From Streptomyces eurythermus (GTDB lineage Bacteria; Actinomycetota; Actinomycetes; Streptomycetales; Streptomycetaceae), in contig NZ_BMSK01000014.1 of the NCBI RefSeq assembly GCF_014649115.1, positions 62,001-126,000 on the forward strand: 64,000 nt of DNA, written 5' to 3'. This document shows positions 43,399-52,296 of this stretch, piece after piece (positions within the stretch are counted from its first letter, which is position 1; the number at the start of each line of letters is the position of its first letter). Both the position numbers and the translations under genes were made by a program. The notes beneath the pieces were generated by a model. The model had not been told where the DNA came from. It worked only from the letters and a program-made list of their open reading frames with translations, and made no database searches.

Positions 43399-43419
43399 GG
43401 CGTCAAGTAGAGTGACGCC
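43399..43419. promoter_or_regulatory. Perfect inverted repeat abutting the tetR-type start codon
   Basis: GGCGTCA-N7-TGACGCC, with both 7-bp arms exact, ends one base before the ATG at 43420. It is the probable operator of the TetR regulator for itself and the divergent P450. Confidence 0.65.
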
Positions 43420-44028
43420 ATGCCCGCGAACGAGGGGGAGCGCGCCCGGCGCCGGCTCAGTACCGAAGAGCGCCGTGAGCAGTTGCTGTCGGTCGGCGCG
43501 AAGCTGTTCTCCGAGAGCGCCTACGACGATGTGTGGGTGGAGCGGGTCGCCGAGATCGCCGGGGTGTCGCGGGGGCTGCTGTATCACTACTTCCCCACCA
43601 AGCGGGAGTTCTTCGCCGCGGTCGTGGAGCGCGAGAGCGAGCGGATGCTGCGGATGACGGCGGCCGTGCCCGGGGTGCCGGTGCGCGAGCAGCTGACCGC
43701 CGGCCTCGACGCCTATCTCGGCTATGTCGAGGCCCACGCACACGGCTTCCGCGCCTTCCATCGCGCCGCCGCGGCCGGCGACCCCGCCGTGCGCCGCGTC
43801 TACCGGCGGGCGCTGGCCGCGCAGGAGCGGCAGATCCTGGCCGCGTTCGCCGCCGACCCCGAGTTCGGGCCGGTCGTCGAGAACGCCCCCGAGATGTGCC
43901 TGGCGGTGCGCGGCTGGCTCGCCTTCACCACCGCCGTGTGTCTGGAATGGCTCGGCGGGAAGGGCGAGTTGGGCCGTGAGCGGGTGCGCGACCTGTGCGC
44001 CCGCGCGCTGCTGGGCGTCCTCGCGTGA
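43420..44028 (+). CDS. TetR-family regulator
   Basis: A 202-residue repressor. The N-terminal HTH is EERREQLLSVGAKLFSESAYDDVWVERVAEIAGVSRGLLYHYFPTKREFF (the classical TetR DNA-binding domain); the remaining helices form the ligand pocket. It is divergent from the P450 at 43300, with 119 bp between starts, and probably represses it until a substrate-like ligand binds. The operator (43399-43419) touches its own start codon. Confidence 0.93.
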   Translation: MPANEGERARRRLSTEERREQLLSVGAKLFSESAYDDVWVERVAEIAGVSRGLLYHYFPTKREFFAAVVERESERMLRMTAAVPGVPVREQLTAGLDAYLGYVEAHAHGFRAFHRAAAAGDPAVRRVYRRALAAQERQILAAFAADPEFGPVVENAPEMCLAVRGWLAFTTAVCLEWLGGKGELGRERVRDLCARALLGVLA

Positions 44029-44088
44029 CCCGGACCGGCTCCGTCCGCCGGTGCGGCGCGGTTGGCGCGCGCCCCGAACTCCGATAGG

Positions 44089-44107
44089 TTAGGCAAGGCT
44101 TACCTAA
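44089..44107. promoter_or_regulatory. Iron box (IdeR/DmdR-type site)
   Basis: TTAGGCAAGGCTTACCTAA matches the consensus TTAGGTTAGGCTAACCTAA at 16 of 19 positions and lies just before the SD of the next gene. It predicts repression by iron-loaded DmdR. Confidence 0.85.
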
Positions 44108-44118
44108 GGAGGTCTGGG

Positions 44119-44844
44119 ATGGGTGACACGCAGGACTGGACGGCCGCCCCCGGCGCGGCGGAACGGGCGCGCTCGGTGCTGTCCCTCGCGTGGTCGTGCG
44201 CGGTGACCGCGGACGGCGTCCGCGAGGAGTACGCCGGAGCGCACACCGTCACCGAGGACGGCCGGGTGCGGCTGACGGTCCCCGACGACAGCGGCCTGTT
44301 CGCCGCGTCCCTGTGCGCCCCCCGCCAGGAGCCCTCCGCCCTGCTGGAGTTCGCCGACGTCGCCCCCGTACCGGTGTGCCACCGGATCCGGGCCCGGCTC
44401 TGGCTCTCCGGCCGGCTCGCCCCCTCCGAGGGCACCCTGCTCTTCAGCCCCACCCGCGTCGTGCTCCGGCAGGCATCCGGGCCCGTCGTCGTCGACCTCG
44501 ACGAGTTCGCCGCCGCCCGGCCCGACCCCCTCGCCGGGGCCGAGGCACGGCTGCTCACCCACCTCGCCGACGCCCACCCGGACGCCGTCGAGCGGCTCAG
44601 CCGCCTGGTGCGGCCGGAGAGCCTGCACGCCGCGACCCGGGTGGTCCCGCTCGCCGTCGACCGGCACGGACTGACCCTGCGCATCGAACGCACCCGCGCC
44701 CACGGTGATGTACGACTGCCCTTCCACGCGCCCGCCGACGACGTCCCCCAGCTCACCGAGCGCGTGCACGCCCTGCTGGCCCAGGCCGCCGCCACGGGCT
44801 GCCCCCGGGCGCTACAGCGGCAGCGCGCAGACGGCGACGGGTGA
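44119..44844 (+). CDS. DUF2470-domain protein, iron regulated
   Basis: A 241-residue protein. Its C-terminal part (EARLLTHLADAHPDAVERLSRL; GLTLRIERTRAHGDVRLPFHAPADD) is a DUF2470 domain, also found at the end of heme-oxygenase-like HugZ and pyridoxamine oxidase-like proteins. The N-terminal half looks like a beta-barrel. ATG 44119 has the SD AAGGAGG that overlaps the iron box end. Expression under iron starvation is predicted; heme or siderophore iron handling is the likely area, but the exact role is unknown. Ends 33 bp inside the convergent lactonase gene. Confidence 0.82.
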   Translation: MGDTQDWTAAPGAAERARSVLSLAWSCAVTADGVREEYAGAHTVTEDGRVRLTVPDDSGLFAASLCAPRQEPSALLEFADVAPVPVCHRIRARLWLSGRLAPSEGTLLFSPTRVVLRQASGPVVVDLDEFAAARPDPLAGAEARLLTHLADAHPDAVERLSRLVRPESLHAATRVVPLAVDRHGLTLRIERTRAHGDVRLPFHAPADDVPQLTERVHALLAQAAATGCPRALQRQRADGDG

Positions 44845-46029
44845 CGCGAACGGCTCGCCGGCCGGGCTCAGCCGCCCACTGCCCGCGTCGACGTGGAAGA
44901 CGGTGACCGTGCCGGAACGCTGGTTCGCCGCGAACAGCAGCCGGCCGTCCGGGGAGAACGCGATCTGCCGCGGGAAGTCCCCGCCCACCGGCACCGTCCC
45001 CAGCAGCCGCAGCCGGGCCCCGGCCGATTCCACGGCGTACCGGGCGAGGCTGTTGTGGCCCCGGTTGGCCAGGAACGCGAACCGGCCGTCCGCCGTCACC
45101 AGCAGCTGCGCCGGATAGTTGGTGCCGCCGTCCGAGCCCGTAGGCTGCGGCGCGCCGACGCTCAGCCGCCCGGAGCGCGGGTCGTAGGCGCACACGGCCA
45201 CCGTGTCGTCCAGCTCGTTGGCCAGGTAGGCGTACCGGCCGCCGGGATGGAAGGCCAGATGGCGCGGGCCCGCGCCGGGCCGGGTCTGCGCCCGGGCGGC
45301 CTCCGCGAGCGTGCCCCGCACCGGATCCAGGCGGTAGGTGTAGACGGTGTCGGTGCCCAGGTCCACGGCGAGCACGTGCCGTCCGTCGGGACTGGTGACG
45401 AACTGGTGCGCGTGCGGCCCCTGTTGGCCGGGACCGGGCGGCGGCGAGGTGTGCGTGACCCGGTCGGTGCGCTCGCCCAGGGCCCCCGAGGCGTCGATCG
45501 GGTGCACCGCGACGCTGCCCGAGCCGTAGTCGGCGCTCAGCAGCCAGCGGCCGGTGGGATGCACCGACAGATGGCAGGGACCCGCGCCGCCGGTGCTCCG
45601 GGTGCCGAGGACCCGCCGGTCGGCCAGGCGCACGGCCGTCACCGCGCCGTCCTGCCGCTCGGCCACCGCGTACAGTGTCCGGCCGTCCGGGTGCACGGCC
45701 AGATACGACGGGTCGGACACCCCGGTCAGCGTGCCCTCCCCGGTGATCCGGCCCGTCCGGGGGTCGTACGACGCGATGCCGATGCCGGTGCCGCCGCCCG
45801 CCACGGAGGTGTAGGTGCCGATGTACAGCGGGCGCGGCCCCGACGCACCCCGGGACGGCGCGGCGGGTTCCGGCGCACCCCGCGTCGCCCGGACGTCCGC
45901 CGCCGGGGTCGCCCGGCCCGTGCACGCGGTGACCGCGGCCGTGCCGGCCACGGCCCCGACGAACCGGCGCCTGGTCCACCCGCCGCCGCTCTCCCGGCTG
46001 CCCGCGGACGTCCGTGACTGCGTCTCCAT
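44812..46029 (-). CDS. Tat-exported lactonase-family beta-propeller lipoprotein
   Basis: A 405-residue protein of the 6-phosphogluconolactonase-like (Lactonase) family, a seven-bladed propeller: LYIGTYTS, VSDPSYLAVHPDGRTLYAV, GAGPCHLSVHPTGRWLLSADY, PHAHQFVTSPDGRHVLAVD, PRHLAFHPGGRYAYLANE, PRQIAFSPDGRLLFAANQ. The N-terminus has a twin-arginine signal (TRRRFVG) and a lipobox-like AVTAC, so it is probably a Tat lipoprotein and not the cytoplasmic pentose-pathway enzyme. The SD is GAGGTGGGG. Substrate unknown. Confidence 0.88.
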   Translation of the reverse strand: METQSRTSAGSRESGGGWTRRRFVGAVAGTAAVTACTGRATPAADVRATRGAPEPAAPSRGASGPRPLYIGTYTSVAGGGTGIGIASYDPRTGRITGEGTLTGVSDPSYLAVHPDGRTLYAVAERQDGAVTAVRLADRRVLGTRSTGGAGPCHLSVHPTGRWLLSADYGSGSVAVHPIDASGALGERTDRVTHTSPPPGPGQQGPHAHQFVTSPDGRHVLAVDLGTDTVYTYRLDPVRGTLAEAARAQTRPGAGPRHLAFHPGGRYAYLANELDDTVAVCAYDPRSGRLSVGAPQPTGSDGGTNYPAQLLVTADGRFAFLANRGHNSLARYAVESAGARLRLLGTVPVGGDFPRQIAFSPDGRLLFAANQRSGTVTVFHVDAGSGRLSPAGEPFASPVAVCALPL

Positions 46030-46121
46030 GCCCCACCTCAGGTCGTCGGCCGGCCCGCTCCTGACAGGACACCTTGGCCCGCACCCGCCGCCAGGGGCAA
46101 CCCGTGCGGCCCCGGCGCACC

Positions 46122-47372
46122 TCACCGGGAACGGCTGCCGAGGCCCGCGCGATTGCGCCACAGCTCCTCCTGGACGCCGAGCCAGTCGCGCAGCCGGGCC
46201 AGCCGGGGCAGCTTGGCCCGGTGCTCGCGGGAGACCCGGTCCAGCTCCTCCAGCAGGCGCCGGGTGCGGTGCTCGGTGTTCAGCTCGTCGATGATCCTGG
46301 TCGTCTCGGTCAGCACGGCACCCAGCAGCTGCCAGTCCGTCCAGTCCTTGGCGATCTCCTCCCGGAGCAGCTCCGCCAGCCGGTCCCGGGTGCCGGCCGC
46401 CGTGTGCAGCTCGGCCGACAGCCGGGCCTCGGCCGACTCGGCGTCCTCGCTCAGATGCGTGGTCACCAGCACCGCGAAGCTGACCACCGCGTCGGCGATC
46501 TCCGACAGCAGTTGCTCCACGGTCGCCCCCACCCGGGGCGGGAACAGGTCCTGCGCGCCACGGGCCTTCGCCAGGTCGGTGAACGAGCGGGCCAGCACCC
46601 GCAGCACCACCGTGCAGATCTCCAGCGTGTCCAGACCGGTGCGCAGCACCACCCGGTGCAGCAGCCCCTCCTTCACCCGCGGATTGAGCCGCAGACTGTC
46701 CTCCGCCTGCCGCAGCGCCGCGTCCACCCCCGTGATGTCGTGGTCCAGCCGGCGTGCCTCGTGCAGCCGCTCGGCCGCCCGCTGCCAGGGGACCCGGCCC
46801 GCGGCCTCCTCGCCCATCCGCAGCATCAGCTGCCGCACCCGCCGGGCCAGGCCCTCGATGGACCGGCCCGCCTCGTCCACCCACACGGGCGGTGGCAGCA
46901 GCAGATTGCAGGCGGTGCCGACGGCCGCGCCGATCAGCGTCTCCACGATCCGGGCCCACGCGGTGTACCCGACCGTGGCGCCGAGCACCAGCATGGCGCT
47001 GATCGCCACCTCGGCCGTGTACTCGTCCACCCGTACCAGCCGGCCCACGCCCAGCGAGGCCACGATGAGCAGCGCCAGGCTCCACCAGGTCAGCCCCACC
47101 AGCACACTGAACGCGATGGCGACCAGCACACCGGCGACCACCGAGTTCACCCGGCGGATGCCGTTGGTCAGCGTGGCGTAGAACGTCACCTGGACGACCA
47201 GCAGCGCGGTCAGCGGCGCGGTGAGCGGGGCCGGCTCCGGGCTCAGCCGGAGCGCGATGACATAGGCGACCGACGCGGCCGCGGCCGACCGCAGCGTCTG
47301 GACGACCGCCGGGTCCCGGCGACGCCTCAGTACCTGCCGCAGGTCCGGGCTCCACTTCCGTACGTTGATCAT
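46122..47372 (-). CDS. FUSC-type aromatic acid exporter family membrane protein
   Basis: A 416-residue protein. The N-terminal half has about six hydrophobic helices (ALTALLVVQVTFYATLTNGIRR; VVAGVLVAIAFSVLVGL) with the conserved NGIRRVNSVVAG. The C-terminal half is a long helical cytoplasmic part rich in Glu, Leu and Arg. FUSC/ArAE-type proteins export aromatic acids or related compounds. It stands alone; its regulator is not evident. Confidence 0.85.
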   Translation of the reverse strand: MINVRKWSPDLRQVLRRRRDPAVVQTLRSAAAASVAYVIALRLSPEPAPLTAPLTALLVVQVTFYATLTNGIRRVNSVVAGVLVAIAFSVLVGLTWWSLALLIVASLGVGRLVRVDEYTAEVAISAMLVLGATVGYTAWARIVETLIGAAVGTACNLLLPPPVWVDEAGRSIEGLARRVRQLMLRMGEEAAGRVPWQRAAERLHEARRLDHDITGVDAALRQAEDSLRLNPRVKEGLLHRVVLRTGLDTLEICTVVLRVLARSFTDLAKARGAQDLFPPRVGATVEQLLSEIADAVVSFAVLVTTHLSEDAESAEARLSAELHTAAGTRDRLAELLREEIAKDWTDWQLLGAVLTETTRIIDELNTEHRTRRLLEELDRVSREHRAKLPRLARLRDWLGVQEELWRNRAGLGSRSR

Positions 47373-47464
47373 CCTTTGGCCTGTTCCCGTTACCCGGGCA
47401 GGTCGAACGTGGCCGTTCGCGGTCTGTTTCCGGCCACGCCCGCCACGGCGTGGGCCGGACGGCC

Positions 47465-47520
47465 CTCAGATGTACGGCTTGTCCGGGAAGGGCTCAGACA
47501 TACAGCTTGTCCAGGAAGGC
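47465..47520. repeat. 28-bp tandem duplication of the 3' end of the FBP gene
   Basis: Copy 1 (47465-47492) and copy 2 (47493-47520) agree at 23 of 28 positions. Copy 2 includes the stop codon of the minus-strand gene; copy 1 is a second version of its last codons placed downstream. Confidence 0.85.
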
Positions 47521-47988
47521 GAAGAGGTTGTCCCGGGTCCGGGCGATCTGTTCCTCCAGGGTCAGGCTCTCCTCGAACCGCACCCCGGACTCCGGCACCT
47601 TCCTGCCTCGCACATACAGCGAACACGCCAGGTCGGTGCACATGTACAGCCCGACCGAGTTCCCCTCCCGGCCGGCCGCGCCCGCCTTGCGCGCGGTCAT
47701 CAGCGACACCCCGCCGCCGGGATGCGTGGTCAGGCACACCGAGCACAGGCTGCGGTGCAGGAAACTGCGCTGCGAGGACGGGTAGCGCAGGGCCACACCG
47801 GTGAGACGGCCGTCGCGCTCGGTGACCAGATAGCTGCGGTCGGGCGCGCCGGGATCGCGCCAGCCGAGGAAGTCCAGATCGTCCCAGGGGCGTTCCCCGA
47901 GATCGCGCGGCACGGCCAGACGCTTGGCCTCGCCCTTGGAGCAGTTGACGAAGGAGGCGCGGATGTCCTGCTCGGTGAGCGGTCTCAT
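47494..47988 (-). CDS. FBP-domain zinc protein (FusB/FusC-like elongation factor G binding protein)
   Basis: A 164-residue protein. The N-terminal helical part is followed by a treble-clef zinc site CSVC (Cys82, Cys85) and CTDLAC (Cys117, Cys122). Actinobacterial proteins of this type are related to the C-terminal zinc domain of FusB/FusC, which bind EF-G on the ribosome and give fusidic acid resistance. ATG 47988 follows GGAAGGA. Whether it binds EF-G here is inference. The 3' end is tandemly duplicated. Confidence 0.82.
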   Translation of the reverse strand: MRPLTEQDIRASFVNCSKGEAKRLAVPRDLGERPWDDLDFLGWRDPGAPDRSYLVTERDGRLTGVALRYPSSQRSFLHRSLCSVCLTTHPGGGVSLMTARKAGAAGREGNSVGLYMCTDLACSLYVRGRKVPESGVRFEESLTLEEQIARTRDNLFAFLDKLYV

Positions 47989-48018
47989 GGGGGGTCCTTC
48001 CGGATGCGACGACACGCT

Positions 48019-48035
48019 GCCTAGGGGTCCTAGGC
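48019..48035. promoter_or_regulatory. Inverted repeat upstream of the FBP gene
   Basis: GCCTAG-N5-CTAGGC with exact 6-bp arms lies 31 bp upstream of ATG 47988. On the minus strand TACGAT, a good -10 box, is just upstream at about 48048-48053, so the repeat sits near the start point and may be an operator or a 5' hairpin. Confidence 0.45.
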
Positions 48036-48089
48036 GGACAGCTATCGTATTTAGCCCCAATGGAGTGTGCTAATGGTTTTCCGCAGGGG

Positions 48090-48731
48090 CTACTCGGACT
48101 CCTCCGCCCGCGCCCTCGGGGGCCAGACCCCGGGCAGCAGCACGCCCAAGGCGTAGGCGCGGGCGACCAGTTCGGTACGGTTGGCGGCGCCCCAGCGCGC
48201 CGACAGCCGCCGCAGGTGATACGTGACACCGTCCCTGCTGAGACCCAGCTCACGGGCGGCGCGGGCGGTGGTGGCCCCGCCGGCCAGCAGCGCCAGCACC
48301 TGCCGCTCCACCTCCGTGGTCGGCGCCGGCTCGGACCCGGGCGCGGTGCGCTCGCCCAGCACCCGCAGCATCACCAGCAGCGCCGGTGTCTCCTGCGCGC
48401 TGTCGCTCACCGGATCCGCGGTCAGTTCCCCGTACCGCTCCGCCCCGCCGGGCGCCCGCCAGCACACCGACACCTGGTAGCGGGAACGGTGCCGCAGCCG
48501 CAGCGCCTCGGCGATCCGCTCCACCTGGCCGGCCTCCTGCGGCCGGAACAGCTCCAGCACCTGCCGGCCGCGCAGCCGGCCCGGGGTGGTACCGCACTCC
48601 GTGGCCATCGCGGGGTTCGCCAGCACCACCTGGCCGTACACATCGCACACGGCCACCGGCACCGACACCCGGTCGAACACCAGCAGCGCGCGATTGCGCC
48701 AGGTCACCGCGTCGGCCCGTCCCGCCTCCAT
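48090..48731 (-). CDS. PAS-LuxR regulator
   Basis: A 213-residue regulator. Residues 15-125 form a PAS-like sensor domain (RVSVPVAVCDVYGQVVLANPAMATECGT; RPQEAGQVERIAEALRL), and the C-terminus has a LuxR helix-turn-helix (VERQVLALLAGGATTARAARELGLSRDGVTYHLRRLSARWGAANRTELVARA). PAS-LuxR proteins such as PimM control secondary metabolite genes. ATG 48731 has the SD GGGAGGTGCG. It is divergent from the CYP102-type gene, the obvious candidate target. Confidence 0.88.
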   Translation of the reverse strand: MEAGRADAVTWRNRALLVFDRVSVPVAVCDVYGQVVLANPAMATECGTTPGRLRGRQVLELFRPQEAGQVERIAEALRLRHRSRYQVSVCWRAPGGAERYGELTADPVSDSAQETPALLVMLRVLGERTAPGSEPAPTTEVERQVLALLAGGATTARAARELGLSRDGVTYHLRRLSARWGAANRTELVARAYALGVLLPGVWPPRARAEESE

Positions 48732-48904
48732 CGCACCTCCCGGTCCGCCGGCCGCCCGCCCATCAAAGAGGAAGAGGCAGGTCAGCGGCAACTCGGGGCC
48801 TCGGCGGGCGCGGCCTTCCCGGCCGCGCGGCGATCAGCCGTACCCTGCCGCGGGCGGCAGGCGACGGGTGCGCGGGCGGCGCAAGGGCCGTCGCCGACTT
48901 TCCC

Positions 48905-48920
48905 CTACACGATCGTGTAG
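48905..48920. promoter_or_regulatory. Perfect 16-bp palindrome upstream of the CYP102-type gene
   Basis: CTACACGATCGTGTAG is fully self-complementary and lies 79 bp before the P450 start in the divergent region. PAS-LuxR operators are usually CTVGGGAWWTCCCBAG, which this is not, so another factor, for example a TetR-type regulator, may bind. Confidence 0.7.
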
Positions 48921-48999
48921 TGCCGTGGCGCCGGCCCGGCCCGTCCGTCGACCACCCTGGAACGCAGGAGTCCGTTCCCGCGAAAGGCAGTTGTCGCGC

Positions 49000-51900
49000 A
49001 TGCCCCCCACCGCACTGCACCCCGAGCCCGCCGCCACCCTGCCCGGCGTCCCCGTCGTCGACATCACCGCCACCGGCCCCGGCCGGACCCCCATCCAGCA
49101 GGTGATGGAGCTGATGCGGGAGCACGGACCGGTCCTGGTGCGCCGGCTGCACGGCCGGGACGCGCTGTTCGTCGCCGACACGGACCTGGTCGCTGACCTC
49201 GCCGACGAGGAGCGGTTCGCCAAGCACGTCGGACCCGCCCTGGAGAACGTCCGCGAGTTCGCTGCCGACGGCCTGTTCACCGCGTACAACGACGAGCCCA
49301 ACTGGGCCAAGGCGCACGACATCCTGATGCCCGCCTTCGCGCTCGGCTCGATGCGCACCTACCACCCGGTGATGCTGAAGGTGGCCCGCCGCCTCATCGA
49401 CTCCTGGGACCGGGCGGCCCGGGACGGCCGGCCCGTCGACGTGCCCGACGACATGACCCGCATGACCCTCGACACCATCGGACTGGCCGGATTCGACTAC
49501 GACTTCGGCTCCTTCGAGCGCGCCGAACCGCACCCCTTCGTGGAGTCGATGGTCCGCTGCCTGGAGTGGAGCATGACCCGCCTGGCCCGCACCCCCGACG
49601 GGGACCACACGGCCGCCGACGCCGCCTTCCGGGCCGACGCCGACTACCTCGCCCGGGTCGTGGACGACGTCATCGCCGCCCGCACCGGCACCGACCAGAG
49701 CGGCGCGCAGGACCTGCTCGGGCTGATGCTCAGCGCCCCGCACCCCGCCGACGGCACCACCCTGGACCCGGCCAACATCCGCAACCAGGTCATCACCTTC
49801 CTGATCGCCGGCCACGAGACCACCTCCGGCGCCATGTCCTTCGCCCTGTACTACCTCGCCAAGCACCCCGCCGTGCTCCGGCTCGTCCAGCGCGAGGCCG
49901 ACGCGCTGTGGGGCGGCGCCCCCGACCCCGAGCCGACGTACGACGACATCGGCCGGCTCACCTACACCCGCCAGGTCCTGAACGAGGCGCTGCGGCTGTG
50001 GCCGACGGCCGCCGCGTTCAGCCGGCACGCCCGCGAGGACACCCTGCTCGGCGGCCGGCTCCCGCTGCGCGCCGGGCAGGCCGTCACCGTGCTCGCGCCG
50101 ATGCTGCACCGCCAGACCGTGTGGGGCGACAACCCCGAGCTGTTCGACCCCGAGCGGTTCACCCCCGAGGCCGAGGCGGCCCGCCCGGTGCACGCCTACA
50201 AGCCGTTCGGCACCGGCGAACGCGCCTGCATCGGACGGCAGTTCGCGCTGCACGAGGCGACCATGCTGCTCGCCCTGCTGGTCCACCGCTACCGGCTGCA
50301 CGACCACACCGGCTACCGGCTCACCGTGAAGGAGACCCTCACCCTCAAGCCCGAGGGCTTCACCCTCACGCTCACCCCGCGCACCGCCGCCGACCGCGCG
50401 CACGCCCCGCTGCCCGGTACCGCCCCCGCGCCCGTCCAGGACACCCCGGCCCCGGACACGCTCCCGGCCCGGGTCCGCCCCGGCACCCGCGCCCTGTTCC
50501 TGCACGGCAGCAACTACGGCACCTGCCGTGACTTCGCCGCCCGGCTCGCCGACGAGGCCGCCGCCGTCGGCTGCGCCACCGAGGTCGCCGCGCTGGACGC
50601 CTACGCGGACGGCCTGCCCGCCGACCGGCCCGTGATCATCACCGCCGCCTCCTACAACGGCCGCCCCACCGACGACGCCACCGCCTTCACCGCCTGGCTC
50701 GACGGCACCCCCGACCTGACCGGCGTGACCTACGCCGTCCTCGGCGTCGGCGACCGCAACTGGGCCGCCACCTACCAGCAGGTCCCCACCCGCGTCGACG
50801 CCCGCCTCGCCGAACTCGGCGCCACCCGGCTCACCGAGCGCGCCGCCGCCGACGCCTCCGGCGATCTCACCGGCGCCGTACGGGAGTTCACGGACCGCCT
50901 GCGCACCGCGCTGCTCATCCAGTACGGCGACCCGGACGCCGGGACCGGCACCCCGGAGGAGCCCGCCCACGCCTACGCGGTACGCACCCTGACCGGCGGC
51001 CCGCTGGACGCCCTCGCCGAACGCCACGGCCTGGTCCCGATGACCGTCACCGAGGCCCACGACCTCACCGCGCCCGGCCACCCCCGCACCAAGCGGTTCC
51101 TGCGCATCGCCCTGCCCGAGGGCGTCACCTACCGCACCGCCGACCACCTGACCGTGCTGCCCGCCAACGCGCCGGAGCTGGTGGACCGGGCGGTCGCCGC
51201 GTTCGGTCTCGACGCCGACGCCGTCCTGGACATCCGGGCCACCCGCCCGCGCCGAGACGGCCTTGCTGTCGACCGGCCGCTGACGGTACGCGAACTCCTC
51301 ACCCACCACGTGGAGTTGCAGGAACGACCGACCGACCGGCAGCGGGCCCTGCTCGCCGAGGCCAACCCCTGCCCGCCCGAGCGCGCCGCCCTCGCCGCCC
51401 TGCCCGGCGACGACCCGCGCACCCTGCTGGAGCTGGCCGAGGACCACCCCGCGCTGCGCGGCGCCCTCGACTGGCCGGCCCTGCTCGACCTGCTCACCCC
51501 GCTGCGCCCCCGCCACTACTCCATCTCCTCCGCGCCCGCGGCCGACGCCCGCCACGCCGACCTCATGGTGTCCGTGCTCGACGCCCCGGCACGCTCCGGC
51601 AGGGGCCGCTACCGGGGCACCGGTTCCGGCCACCTCGCCTCGCTGCGGCCCGGCGACACCGTGTACGCCCGGGTCCAGCCCTGCCGTGAGGCGTTCCGCG
51701 TCGACGGCTCGGCGCCGGTGGTGATGGTCGCCGCCGGCACCGGTCTCGCGCCGTTCCGGGGCGCCGTCGCCGACCGGCTGGCCGCCCTCCGCTCGGGCGC
51801 CGAACTCCCGCCCGCCCTGCTGTACTTCGGCTGCGACGCGCCCGACGCCGACTTCCTGCACGCCGACGAGCTGCGGGCCGCCGAGCGGGCCGGTGCCATC

Positions 51901-52179
51901 GCGCTGCGGCCGGCCTTCAGCGCCGCCCCCGTGAACGGGGCCGCCTTCGTCCAGCACCGCATCGCCGCCGAGGCCGACGAGGTGTGGCGGCTGCTGAGCG
52001 CCGGGGCGCGGGTGTACGTGTGCGGCGACGGCGCCCGCATGGCACCCGGCGTCCGCGAGGCGTTCCGTACCCTGTACCGGGAACACACCCCGGACGCCGA
52101 CGCCGAGCGGGCCGAGCGCTGGCTCGACGCGCTGGTGGCGGACGGACGTTACGTGGAGGACGTGTACGCGGCCGGCTGA
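49000..52179 (+). CDS. Self-sufficient cytochrome P450/NADPH-P450 reductase (CYP102 type)
   Basis: A 1059-residue fusion. The heme domain (1-460) has AGHETT (270-275), ExxR and FGTGERACIGRQF with Cys410. A Pro-rich linker leads to the FMN domain (from about 497: LFLHGSNYGTCRDFA; TAASYNGRPTDDATAFTAWL; GVGDRNWAATYQ). The FAD/NADPH domain has RHYSISSAP, MVAAGTGLAPFRGAV and a late GDGARMAPGVREAF. All features match P450-BM3-like fatty acid hydroxylases. ATG 49000 is preferred; AAAGG is a distant SD. A TTG 9 nt upstream is possible. Divergent from the PAS-LuxR regulator. Confidence 0.94.
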   Translation: MPPTALHPEPAATLPGVPVVDITATGPGRTPIQQVMELMREHGPVLVRRLHGRDALFVADTDLVADLADEERFAKHVGPALENVREFAADGLFTAYNDEPNWAKAHDILMPAFALGSMRTYHPVMLKVARRLIDSWDRAARDGRPVDVPDDMTRMTLDTIGLAGFDYDFGSFERAEPHPFVESMVRCLEWSMTRLARTPDGDHTAADAAFRADADYLARVVDDVIAARTGTDQSGAQDLLGLMLSAPHPADGTTLDPANIRNQVITFLIAGHETTSGAMSFALYYLAKHPAVLRLVQREADALWGGAPDPEPTYDDIGRLTYTRQVLNEALRLWPTAAAFSRHAREDTLLGGRLPLRAGQAVTVLAPMLHRQTVWGDNPELFDPERFTPEAEAARPVHAYKPFGTGERACIGRQFALHEATMLLALLVHRYRLHDHTGYRLTVKETLTLKPEGFTLTLTPRTAADRAHAPLPGTAPAPVQDTPAPDTLPARVRPGTRALFLHGSNYGTCRDFAARLADEAAAVGCATEVAALDAYADGLPADRPVIITAASYNGRPTDDATAFTAWLDGTPDLTGVTYAVLGVGDRNWAATYQQVPTRVDARLAELGATRLTERAAADASGDLTGAVREFTDRLRTALLIQYGDPDAGTGTPEEPAHAYAVRTLTGGPLDALAERHGLVPMTVTEAHDLTAPGHPRTKRFLRIALPEGVTYRTADHLTVLPANAPELVDRAVAAFGLDADAVLDIRATRPRRDGLAVDRPLTVRELLTHHVELQERPTDRQRALLAEANPCPPERAALAALPGDDPRTLLELAEDHPALRGALDWPALLDLLTPLRPRHYSISSAPAADARHADLMVSVLDAPARSGRGRYRGTGSGHLASLRPGDTVYARVQPCREAFRVDGSAPVVMVAAGTGLAPFRGAVADRLAALRSGAELPPALLYFGCDAPDADFLHADELRAAERAGAIALRPAFSAAPVNGAAFVQHRIAAEADEVWRLLSAGARVYVCGDGARMAPGVREAFRTLYREHTPDADAERAERWLDALVADGRYVEDVYAAG

Positions 52180-52296
52180 GCCCGGGCGTGGGGGAGGGGC
52201 ACGGTGGGCGATTCCGGCGGGTGCCGGAAGGGGCGGGGGTCCGCCCGCCCGTCCCTCCGTCCCTCCGGGCCTGCTGGACGACAGCACGCGTTCCGC

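Noticed and set aside
48905-48920. PAS-LuxR binding site
   Set aside because: The palindrome does not fit the CTVGGGAWWTCCCBAG pattern; kept only as an operator of unknown factor.
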